A stretch of 64,000 nucleotides of DNA from Sistotremastrum niveocremeum HHB9708 (Eukaryota > Basidiomycota > Agaricomycetes > Sistotremastrales > Sistotremastraceae): NCBI GenBank assembly GCA_001630475.1, contig KV419409.1:531624-595623 (forward strand), given 5' to 3'. The notes under the pieces were generated by a model. It was not told where the DNA came from and searched no databases. It worked only from the letters and a program-made list of their open reading frames with translations. Position 1 is the first letter of the stretch. Every line of letters begins with the position of its first letter. Below, piece by piece: positions 47,442 through 57,639 of this stretch. A program made the position numbers and the translations under genes.

Positions 47442-50400
47442 ATGGATGTCGTCAAGTACGACGAGCAACCGAACGGCATACCCAGTGCAGAGCGGATCAT
47501 GGAGGATAAAATTTCGAGAAGGCAGAATACTCAGGTACACGTCGCGTTATCTATATTCGCACGTCAATAATGACGCTGTAAACCAGTGCCCGACGCCCCA
47601 GAGTCATGGTAGTGAGTCAATCATTCTTCTAGTTTGGTCTTGCTTCGAGCCCGCTGCTTGTGCGATCTGTGAAATCGTGCCACAGTTAATCCGAGAGACT
47701 TCACCTTTCATTCTCACCTTCTTTCTTCATTCCCCCTCTCTTGGCTCAAATTCTGTTCGAGCTCCTGTCTGATTCTCTGTATAGAGACTTCGCAAGGAAG
47801 CTTCAACTGGACACCTGCGTTTCAAGAACTTCTTCGGGCTTCTCAGGGGCGAAGCCTTGGGAGTTTGTCCAGCAGAGTCAATAGACTCCATTCGACTGTG
47901 TTGAATCTATCGAAACAGACACTCCGCGTCTCTCATTCTGTCAATGACGAAAATACGGAGGTATTTGGCCGTCACGGGGGCAGAACTGCAAACACGGACA
48001 AACACAGTTTTGATAATGAACTGTCGTTGGCCAGGCCTCGTAGACGGTACGTGGACTCTGCTTATCAATTCCAACTCGCTAATCCTGATCATTTGTAGTA
48101 CCAAGACATTGCCTGCATGTGAGAGGTGTAGAGACCTGAAGGTCAAATGCGTTAAATCAGGGCCAGATGCCAATGCTACATGTTCAAGATGTACAGAAAG
48201 CGGACAGGAGTGTAAACTTCGTGAAAGATCAGCTAGGAAAGCGCCTGAGTACGTACCCCTCCCTCATTTCATGCATTGTATTGAAGTCTCATAATCTTGT
48301 AGCCATTTGATCATGTCGCATAAGGTTCATCAACGCGACCAGCTCATCCGCGAGCAGGACGCATTGATTCAACAGCTACTATACCGATTAGAATCTGGTT
48401 ATTCGACAGATTCGTCCCTTCCTAGCCTAATCTCCGCCTCCTCCGCTTCTTCTTCGACTGCTCGAGATAGCCTCCCAACAAGCCAAGGGCTCTCTGCTGA
48501 CACCTTACAACCTGCAATGAGTGATACGTCGACTCAGGAATGGATTATTCGGGCACGTGAGACACTGCAAGCTAGTTGGGAACTGATTTGGGGCGGGTCC
48601 AGAGAGTCGTCGGATGACCTGAGCAAGAGCAACGAAGATGGCAGACAGACAGACGACGACGACGACGGCAGCAATGAAGGCAGGGACTTCTTGAGTCTCA
48701 TGCGTAATATCACTCTTCCCGCCTCGGTTACTGCAGGGAGACGTGGGACAGAGGCAAACCCTCAGAAACATGCCACCATTCGATCCGCCGATGAGATTGG
48801 ATCGGCTCATAATGCCTCCCGTGAGTAGGATCCTTCTCAGTTGTTGCTATATTATAGTGACGATCAGGATAGATCTGATCATGAATCCGTCATCTCAGGC
48901 TCTTCCAGCGATTGACCTTTCCCCCGAGACCTTGACCAGAGGCCTGGTCACCGAAAGCGAAGTCAAAGAGTTGTTCGACATCTATTTCAACGATATGAAC
49001 GTGCGTGTAGCTTAGTCCTTTGCTGGCTTATACCTATTGACAGTTATGCTAGCCTTCTATATCGCTGTTGGATCCATTGCTATACACACCGGAGAAGACA
49101 TTCGACCGCTCCCCCTTCCTCTTCACCGTCATTTGTGCAATTACCTCCCGGTTCACGCCCAATCGTTACGATCTCTATCGGAAGCTCTCGTCTCGCGCGC
49201 AGCAATGTGCCAGCGCCGATCTCATTTCCGGCAGGAAATGTGTCGAGTCCATCCAAGCCTACATCCTCATGGCTCTGTACCCCACCCCTGCCCGTCGATG
49301 GTCGCAAGATCGAAGCTGGATGTACCTAGGCTGTGCAATACGCCTGGCTTCAGAGATAAATCTACATGACCTTCCCTCGACGATCGTCATTCGCGAGACA
49401 ACCACGCCGCACATGTCGACCGATCGTACGCAACAAGAAGCGCATACGCGCGAACTCCTGAATCGGACGAGGACCTGTTTGATATGTTATAATCTTGATC
49501 AAAGCTTTGGGATGCAGCTTTGCAGACCGTTGTCTGTTCGGGATGACTGGGTGGGGCCGCTTTTGGAGAAGTATATTGAGGCGTTGGGAGATGGATGGTG
49601 GTGTGAAACCCCGTTTGGGCTCAAGTATGATATGCATATTTGTGCTTATAATGCGCTGTTGCGCGTTATTGTGAGATTCCATCGTACGTGTTGCTTATCG
49701 TCTGATCAGCGCAAGAGACTGACGGTGATGCAGAGACGATCTTTTCGGACATCGAGGGAGGTATGAATACGAATCTTCCGCTTGAGACGTTAGCGCAAGG
49801 CTTTGAAGATGAGATTGAGGAGTTGGGTCAGAAGTGGTTCGATCGTATCGGCCGATTGACGCCTGCAGAAGGTGTGCTCCAAACTAATAGTGAATCTGAA
49901 CTGAGCTGACGCGTATCTAGATACGCAGCTGGTGTTTTGTCTCGATCTTCTCCGATTGGAGTATTCGTATAATCGTCTCGTGGCCCTTGCGTTCGCATTC
50001 CAGCTTGGGCTCCGCGAGGCCGTCATGACACCAGAGACAGTATGGTTGGATCGCGTACGTTCTTTTGAGCTATACATCAAAGACAAGTAGATAAAGTACT
50101 TCCTGCTACAGTGCTACAGGGCAGCAATCGAGACACTCAATATCATCATCGACCTTGCACCCACCCAGTACCTCCGCTTCGTTCCTGCATCTATCTCCAT
50201 CTCGGCCACCTTCGCCTCCGCATTCCTCCTCAAACTCCTTCGACCTCGATTCTCGAATTGGCTCAAAGCGCAACAATTTCCCGAGATCCTTGAAGTCGTT
50301 GCTCGGGTCATCGATACGCTTGGCACCAACGCAGTCGATCAGCATCACACTCCTCGGCGCTGTGCCATATTCATCGGCACCCTCTTTGCACAAGCCGAGA

Positions 50401-50745
50401 AGTCGACGCGTGGATCATCGACATCTGCATCAACGTCCTCCGAGCCATCTTCGCCTCAAACCGAGGATGTCGACCATTCGCAACAATCCGATCACAACGC
50501 CGAGCCGGAATACTCAGATACGGACGAGAATGATACGCTTCCGGAAGTGTTTTCCGATGATCATCGGTTCTGGGATACTGATATCCTCGTACGTCTTTCC
50601 CTTCTGATCCTCGATCCGAAACTCATCTGTAGTGCAGTGGCCAGGGTTCAGTCCTGAGATGAACGCTAGTCTTGGGCAGCTCGACGCCGAGCCTGTGGGT
50701 ATCTATGAAGACATATGGGAGCGCCCGACTGACAACGTAATATAA
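47442..50745 (+). CDS. Zn2Cys6 fungal transcription factor, intact paralogue of 14676-22912
   Basis: Start at 47442 (MDVVKYDEQPNGIPSAERIM); two introns lead in frame to CPTPQSHETSQG.. and the exon ending SLARPRR. The zinc cluster is CERCRDLKVKC...CSRCTESGQEC (C-x2-C-x6-C-x10-C-x2-C-x6-C, about 48113-48220), followed by RSARKAP and the coiled-coil linker VHQRDQLIREQDALIQQLL. An acidic disordered part, then the fungal transcription factor domain: TRGLVTESEVKELFDIYF, YTPEKTFDRSPFLFTVICA, RRWSQDRSWMYLGCAIRLAS, LICYNLDQSFGMQL. It ends after WPGFSPEM.. with NVI at 50745. About 10 introns. The family activates or represses target promoters through CGG-type sites. It lacks the long glutamine-rich N-terminus of its paralogue. 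Its targets are unknown; the neighbouring gene cluster is a natural candidate. Confidence 0.87.
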
Positions 50746-50780
50746 GTTCGTGATACCCAGAAGGCAATAAATTGTCTGAC

Positions 50781-52353
50781 TTAGTATTCATATATGTGCA
50801 ATTCATTGTTCATGAATGCACAGAGCCTGCTACGTAAGAAGTCGAAAGCGTATGCCACTTTGTAATTCCCTCCTCGAGGACGAAAATCAGGACCCAAAAG
50901 TGGAACCCATCCAACTGCACCAAACTCGTCTAATTTATTCGGCGCGTTGAGGACACAGATGGGCCTTTGACCGGGAAGCTGACGCGGCATGAGGGCATAG
51001 CTTATACCTCCGCTCATCTTCTGGATAGGATGCTGGATCTCCAGATCAGGTACCTGGTCTTTTGGTAGAGCGATATCGCGAACTACAGTCTTTGAGTCCA
51101 AGGATAGAGTCATGCAGTATGATTCAAGATCTCGACTGGTGACGGCCTCCAGGACCCAACCGTATGCGGGTAAATATCCAATACCAGAGAGCGTCATCAT
51201 TGTCTGCGTACCACGAGGACGAGGAAGCCGGAAGACCTCGCACACAGTGACTGGTTCACGTTTAATGGGTAAGATGAAGGTCGAGTCTTCGGATGAGGAG
51301 GCTTGAAGAGGGGATAGATGCGAGATATCGAGGGAGAAGATTGCAGGAACTTGGGTCACGAAGCCTTGGATGAAGAGTGTAGGCTCTTCTGCATGAAATG
51401 CGGCCTCCTAGAAGGGTGTGAGTGACGGATATCGTTTTTGAAGCCATGAAACACCATTCACCAGCAACGGGGTCACAGACAAATAGATGAAGTCAGACTC
51501 CATCATTCTGATCCCAATGAGATATCCCGCCTTGACTCTCCAATTCACAATTATCACTTCAATCGGCCCGATAATGGCGACAAATGGGTCTCGAATGATG
51601 ACTGAATTCTGGATCTGGACACCCAGAGCCTGAGGTAATTTGACAATAGCGTGGCTCTTAACATGAAGAAACCTTCCGCAGATTTGATCTTGCGCCAGGT
51701 CGAATTCCTCAATATACAGGTCGTACGAAGTTGCACCGTCGTCGCGAATCAGAGTAGCCATGATAAGAGTGACGTTATTCTCGAGGAGTTGACACGCTGC
51801 CCCTTCAACGTGGCCAGGAAATTCAAATTCAAAGCCCCGAGAAGGAGCTGCAATGTGGATGAACAGCATGAAGTGCGGGCGATGGTTGCAGATTATCACT
51901 TCATCGTGACTCCATAGATAATTGCTTTGGAAGACGCGTCGATCATATCGACGATCATCGCCTTCTCTCACTAAATCATTGAGTGGTATGATGCGGGTAT
52001 CTCGCGGTTGGAGAGGTAATCGTGATCTGGATAGTCTTCGGAAAGAAGCCATAGTAGCGATGGCGAGAGCATAAAGATATTCTGGTGACATGTCCTCCAG
52101 TGTCATTCCGATGGGCAAGAAAGATAGTTCTGAGCTGGACTCGGCGGCGATGAGAATGAAATTCGCTTGGACAATGGTCAATAATGTGCGGCAGCTCTGG
52201 TGATGAATACAATATAATCACTGATGAGACTACAACGGAGCATCGCATAAGGGAATGACGACGGACTTGGGCTAACGAGAGAATGTCCGGTATGCTCAAA
52301 ATTCGCAATAATTGAAAAAGGAGCTCGAGAGGTAGAGTACTGAGGGCAGACAT
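50781..52353 (-). CDS. F-box protein copy 8 (subfamily III)
   Basis: Start at 52353 (MSALSTLPLELLFQLLRILS..), F-box exon ending LSLAQ, intron to about 52195, then exon SCRTLLTIVQANFILIAAES and on, with SRRLSR-type block FRRLSRSRLPLQPRDTRI, SNYLWSHDEVIICNHRPHFM and VIIVNWRVKAGYLIGI. Second intron about 51411-51464, then EPTLFIQGFVTQVPAIFSLD, a Pro-rich strand region and the end RLCAFMNNELHIYEY at 50781. Same architecture and intron positions as copies 2-7, but a different subfamily with a HIYEY end. Intact. It converges on the transcription factor, whose stop is only 35 bases away. Confidence 0.87.
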
Positions 52354-52593
52354 ATTCCAATCCCCTCAAGACCGCCGAGGAGGTGATAGTCCACTGCCGG
52401 TGGTCGAGTCTGAGTCAAGGTCCGAGTAACCGTGACCCCGGATACCGACGCCCATCTTGAATTCGAAGGCCTCACGTCCGACACAACCAGAAAATGGTGG
52501 TAAAATATACTAGTACTGAAAGTACAAGTCACTTTCTTACAGGCGAAATGTACATTTTAACGTGGTGAGTTTGGACTACATCTGCTCTCTACC

Positions 52594-54197
52594 TCAGTAT
52601 TCATAGATATGTAAATGGTTTCCGAACAATGTGCAAAGCCTCCCATGAGCAAGATCAAAAGCGTAGGACGTCGTATGACTGAATGTGATTGCCAGACGAA
52701 TCCAACCAAAGCGCCCCATTTCGTCTGGGCCCGCAGGAGGAATCAAAATTCGCAATTCCGGCCAACGCGCTTCGCCTGTTCTGCGCTCGGTGTAAGCATA
52801 CTGTTGTGCTCCGTTCATTCTCTGGAAGACGTGTCCAGACGAGTGGTCTTCTTCAGCAAAGAACTCGTTTTCGAAATCCGAGAATGGATTTCGAAGCACG
52901 ACTTGGCGGTCATCTAAAGAAAGGGAGACATATGAACAAGTGGGCGGCTTTGCTCTGACACGTTGAGTGATAGCGTCCATTGTCCACCCCATTGAAGAAC
53001 CGGTTGCGGAGAGCAGAGTGATGGACCGCTCTTCATATGCGCATTCAAAGATCACCGCCAGCTCCATCGACAGTGATTGGTGTTTGTATCCCGAAGGAAA
53101 AGAGTAGGTCCCGGGATTCTCTTCGCTCGCTTGGAGATCTGGCAAATCTGACATTTCCAGAGATAAGACTTGTGGATTGTTCAGCCCGTATAGTGGGTAG
53201 GTATTGATGATATAGAGGATAGGGAGCCGGGGATGCAATGTAGCCCACTGGAGGAAGCTTGATCAAGCCACTTTGACTACACTGAAGGCACAAAATGACG
53301 TACGTGAAGCTCTGCACCACCTGCACCTTCAGATTGGGTAGTGACGAACCCTTTCTTCGTCTTCCATTCGACAACAAGAACCTCAGTTTTGATAAGAATA
53401 ACCTTAGTCAAAATGAGCGCAACAACATAAGCATCCCGGAGAGAGATGAAGCTTTTGACAGCCACCCCCCGGGGCAGCTGAAGGCTAAGATGTGTCTGAA
53501 TGTGCTCGAATATCCCGCACACTCCATCTTGTGCCAAAGAAAACTCCTCGATACGCAGGCTGTCCGATACTGAGCCTCTGAGAGCGACAGCCACGATGAC
53601 GGTAGAGTTGTCTTCTTGAAGATGACACTTCATAGTGATCACATGGCTCGGAAAGTTGAACTCGTAGTATCGCTCCGGGGCTGCCAAATCAATGAACAGG
53701 ATCCCTTCCTTGTAGTGGTTGCATATCACCACTCTGTCGTGCATCCAGATATATCCACGCTCGTTGACGCGAGCTCCTAGTCCTCCTCGCAAAGGCTTCA
53801 AGGGAATGAAAAGGTTATTTCGTTGTTTGAGGGCTGCATGTGGCCTGAGTAATCTTCGTGAAGATGCAGCAGCCCGCGAAGCTAATGCGTAAAGGTGGTC
53901 GGGTGATATGCCTTTCCAGGTGAGGCCAATCGGTATCGTAATGCAATGGGCATCGCAGGCTGAAGAGAATAAAGACGCAGTGCTCCGAACGACTGCCAGA
54001 GAGCGCTTTGACGTCTAAGCACCCAAAGAGAGCAAATGATTCAGAAAATACAAGATGAAGCGCGATGGCGATTAAATACTTACATGCGCAAATGAGAGAA
54101 CATCATGGATGCTTAATCCCGTTATAATTTCCAATATGAGTTCCAACGGTAGGGCAGGCAGCGCTGGCGTACCAGCGACCTGAAACAGAGTATTCAT
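52594..54197 (-). CDS. F-box protein copy 9 (subfamily III)
   Basis: Start at 54197 (MNTLFQVAGTPALPALPLEL), F-box exon ending LSFAH, intron to about 54015, then TSKRSLAVVRSTASLFSSAC, ISPDHLYALASRAAASSRRL, YIWMHDRVVICNHYKEGILF, LVVEWKTKKGFVTT. Second intron (GTACGTCATT..CCTCCAG, about 53248-53304) joins to WATLHPRLPILYIINTYPLY; the tail is SYAFDLAHGRLCTLFGNHLH then IYEY at 52594. Intact, about 490 residues. Closest to copy 8, in tandem with it on the minus strand. Confidence 0.86.
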
Positions 54198-54427
54198 AGC
54201 GTTGATCGATGAGCGCGTCCGCAAGGGCGCAAGTACAGTCGTTTCAAATTTTCTGACGGGATGACCGTGTTATTTGGCTGTATTTGTGCTTGTCTACGTG
54301 TCACAGCGCTTTGAGACGAAAAGACGACGTTCACACAGAAGCATGCAAAGTGTTCCAATGATGTGTCGATTATAATGTACAGTTTGTCACGATAAACATC
54401 CTCCCTACGTTAAATTTTCCGCGTCAC

Positions 54428-55505
54428 CTACGGGATGTCTGAGTTTTTATTTTCTCGTTTGCCGAGAATTTTTACGCCACGTCCCCCGACCAAATACCCA
54501 GCGCCACTCCAGATTGTTGATCCCGCGACCGTCCATCTAGGGAGAGTGTCAGTGACTAGATGATTAATTACTGGCGCCTGGCTCAGGCGACATACTGTAG
54601 TATTGGGAGTGCTGTGGAGAGATCCATAGATAAGAGCGGATGAATGGTGGTGACACCCATGAGTAGGAGCTGTAGAGCAGTATTAATCTGAAAGGGGCCA
54701 TGTGAGAATCTTGATAGATAAGAATAAGATCGCGATTGGGATGTCCTTACTTTGCTGATTTCGGTTGGCTTGACCTCGGCTGATGGTAGCGAGAAATCCC
54801 AGTAGCGTCGGAACGTGCGCTGGATGAAAGGAAATGCTCAGCAACGAGAGCAATTCAGAGATGGAACGCGGGCATACAGGTTGCGGGAGTGAAATAAAGC
54901 GGAAGTAAAAGGCGGACAGGCTCAGTAGGACATCGCGACCAAGGATGATCACGGCAAGGGGCACTAAATGAGCAGATGAGGCACGAGCGGAGGGACGAGA
55001 AGAATATATATAGACGCACTTGGGAGTAGACCCTTCATAGTAAGAGTGACAGTCAGAGTCGCCATCAACGCTTTGTCCGCGGCTGGGTCGAGAATGGTGC
55101 CCAGCACAGACTGCATCTTATATCTCCTAGCAACATATCCATCAACCTGCGATTTTACAGAGTCAGAAAATACTATGCTGGATGTCAGGAGCTCAAGACA
55201 CGCACGTAATCCGTGATTCCAGCATACGCCAATATGCCTGTTGCCAATGCAAAATTGCCCTCTAATATTGACCATCCCAGTACCGGACACGCAAGGATCC
55301 TTGATACGGTCAACACATTGGGAACGGTATAGATATTCTCTCGAAGTGCTGGTGGTTTTGAGGGCCTTGGAGGGTGTTCGTCGCGGCAAGCACGCTGCAC
55401 GGAAAAAGCGCGTGAGGGAACGATGCTATATCGTCCAGAGAGTTGGCGAATTTGGGGGGAGAGCCTTCGATAGCAGCATCGGGATGTAGGTAGAAGCTGC
55501 AGCAT
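54428..55505 (-). CDS. CRD1: Cardiolipin synthase (CDP-alcohol phosphatidyltransferase family), mitochondrial
   Basis: Start at 55505 (MLQLLPTSRCCYRRLSPQIR): arginine-rich and nearly free of acidic residues over the first 40, a typical mitochondrial targeting sequence. NIYTVPNVLTVSRILACPVL is the first membrane segment. The catalytic motif D-G-x2-A-R-x8-G-x3-D-x3-D is seen as DGYVARR..LGTILDPAADK, across an intron. Later exons carry LAVIILGRDVLLSLSAFYFR, TFRRYWDFSLPSAEVKPTEI, LLLMGVTTIHPLLSM and QWTVAGSTIWSGAGYLVGGR; stop at 54428. It condenses CDP-diacylglycerol with phosphatidylglycerol in the inner mitochondrial membrane to make cardiolipin. The identification rests on the CDP-alcohol motif plus the KVNTALQ / QWTVAGSTIWSG pattern of fungal Crd1. 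Five short introns, all in frame. Confidence 0.9.
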
Positions 55506-55652
55506 AAGCTCTCGGTCGCGTTAGAGCATTCGTATGAGAAGGGAGACTTCGGCAACAACGACGAGAATGACGCACTGGCTCGGAAGACAGCTATCTATAG
55601 GAAACACACAGTACACCGTACATGAAATTAAAGAAGCTAAGGCTTCCAAGTA

Positions 55653-55723
55653 GCTTAAGTGGTTTAGTGGTAAAATCGCTGCTTGCCATGCAGTGGCCCC
55701 GTGTTCGATTCACGGCTTAAGCA
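55653..55723 (+). tRNA. tRNA-Gly (anticodon GCC)
   Basis: A 71-base cloverleaf without intron. Acceptor stem GCTTAAG (55653-55659) pairs with CTTAAGC (55716-55722), discriminator A at 55723. D-arm region TGGTTTAGTGG with the box A sequence, anticodon stem GCTGC/GCAGT around loop TTGCCAT (anticodon GCC), T-arm CCGTG TTCGATT CACGG with box B. An A+T-rich acceptor stem is slightly unusual for Gly. A T-run follows at 55735. Confidence 0.95.
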
Positions 55724-55734
55724 TACGTTTTGCA

Positions 55735-55741
55735 TTTTTTT
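55735..55741 (+). terminator. RNA polymerase III terminator of tRNA-Gly
   Basis: Seven consecutive T on the plus strand, 11 bases after the tRNA end. Confidence 0.85.
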
Positions 55742-55846
55742 GAGTCAAGTGCTGCGTCTCTCGCGTTCAAGTGACTGACTGCGCATTGAGCGAAACCGAG
55801 CATTCCCTTGATGTTAGTCTGGACGACGCCCAGTATACAGGACTGA

Positions 55847-57422
55847 TTAATATTCGAGTACCTCAAGACGTTGATCTACAAAAAGTACCAGGCGTCCTTG
55901 GAGAGTATCATACCCCGCAATACAATTATGCAATGCTTTGCCGTCCAAAGGGTCATCTCCCTCCTTGTACAAATTAGATGATCTCGTGCTCAGTCGAACC
56001 CACCTCGTCTCTCGGTGATAATCATCCGCGAGCCTTAAAGTATATACACACTTCTCGTTCTGGTCGATAAACAGGAAGGGAGCGCCGTTAGGAGCTATGC
56101 GCTCTTCATCGGTGCCGTGACATGCGATAGGAGGTTGAACGACGCTGGAGATAGGAATTTTAAACCCCTGCCATGTCTGCGTGGAATAGCGAAGATGTTC
56201 AGCGGATATATATTCGGCTTCTGGCTGCTTTGGAGGGAATATCACGGCGTCGTACGTGTCACAACCTCCGATTTGACGAAAGATAGTTGAGGGAAGTCGA
56301 GCATCTTTTCCCCACGATTGTCTCTCTCGGAAGAGATCTAGATCTTGCAGCTCGAGAACGCCATGGTTGAGCTCCGTGTTGACCCAGATTTTATTTTCTT
56401 CGGCCAACGGGGGAAGTTCCGGAAGCCCAATGCTAGCCGTCTCGTAGAGGTCACCACATCGATACACCGCAATGACAGAATTGTGGGACGGATGGAAGCA
56501 TGCATGTACGATGACCTGAAAATGATGAGGTCGTTAATTATCAGTGCTGCACTCCAGAGAGAATTAATTGGATGAGACTGACGGTATAGTCTGTATACTG
56601 TGCGAACTCGAGCTCCAGTTCCAGTGCACGCTTCTCTTTCCAATCGACCACCAAGATACCACCAAACCATATGAAAGCAACACGATCCCCTTTCACTTCA
56701 AGACTGACACTGGGTATTTCCTCCATGCCCTCGCATCTCATCACAAAATGAGTTTTACAATAGCCAAGTCTCCCGGTGTCGAGGGTGAATTCGTCCACTA
56801 CCAGTGAATGTCCGGTCATTTCGGAGTTTTCGGAGTAGATGGCCAGGAAAACGAGGACCGAGTTCGACTGGGCTACAGCCTGATAGTCTAACCCGCTGAT
56901 GCTGTCGTAATCTCGGGAGCGCATCAATCCACTTGATAAGTCCAGAATCCATAGAGTGTCGTTGTGTAGATTAGAAAGTACAAAGAATATGAAGTTGTCG
57001 AGAAGGAGCATCCGATTCCAGAAATGATCGGGAGAGCCTTTGATGTCGAAGGTAAGTCTTCTCCTTGGCATGAGTATGTGATCTGCAGTATCTGGAGTCA
57101 TGCGAGCTGAAAGTGCGGTTGCTTTTGCGGCAGCATCGTACAACTCCATTGGAGTCATCATGTCGATCGTTTTGAGATGGACGGAAATGATCTGCGATGT
57201 GTTGATAGCGTGAGCCAGTGGATATTTTGAGCCTCTTATGCTAGCACGTATTCGCGAGCAAGTCTGAGAGGATGAATACGGTCGCGGTTAGTAGCCTGGA
57301 CTAGTAGTATCAGATAGATGCAAGAGACGACGCACCTGTGCAAGATGGATGATATCTTGCACGCATAAGCGTTGCATAACAAGATCCAAAATTTCAGGGG
57401 GCATATGTTGAAATACTGCCAT
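55847..57422 (-). CDS. F-box protein copy 10 (subfamily IV)
   Basis: Start at 57422 (MAVFQHMPPEILDLVMQRLC..), F-box exon ending IHLAQ, intron of about 75 bases, then TCSRIRASIRGSKYPLAHAI, PMELYDAAAKATALSARMTP, a strand-rich body (FIFFVLSNLHNDTLWILDLS, VVDWKEKRALELELEFAQYT). Second intron near 56515-56580, then the exon with YRCGDLYETASIG and the end LVLFVDQRLEVLEY at 55847. It is the most diverged of the complete copies but keeps both intron positions and the aromatic last residue. It shares a divergent promoter of 217 bases with the Nup96 gene. Confidence 0.83.
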
Positions 57423-57639
57423 GTCTGTCTGTTAGAGAAGATCGGCTGGGCTGGGAGATGGACTGGTGAAGACCGTGAAGAGTGAATATCGAATGCTGCC
57501 TCCGCATTGAGTCCGCAACGCTTGCCGCCACGGCTTGCCCGGGTTTCGTAGCCGATTTTGCTTCCGTCGCGGCTTGTCGGTTCGGAATCGGAGACGGAGT
57601 TTGAAGTCACAAAACGCACTTGGCCTTGTTCCTCCAGCC
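57423..57639. promoter_or_regulatory. Shared divergent promoter, F-box copy 10 / Nup96
   Basis: Only 217 bases separate the two start codons, which point away from each other. Both promoters and 5' leaders must lie here. No distinct TATA box is seen. The call is positional. Confidence 0.5.

Noticed and set aside
57535-57639. Extended N-terminus of Nup96 beginning at 57535
   Set aside because: The extension opens with TTG, not ATG; the first ATG in frame is 57640, and the acidic start fits the protein.
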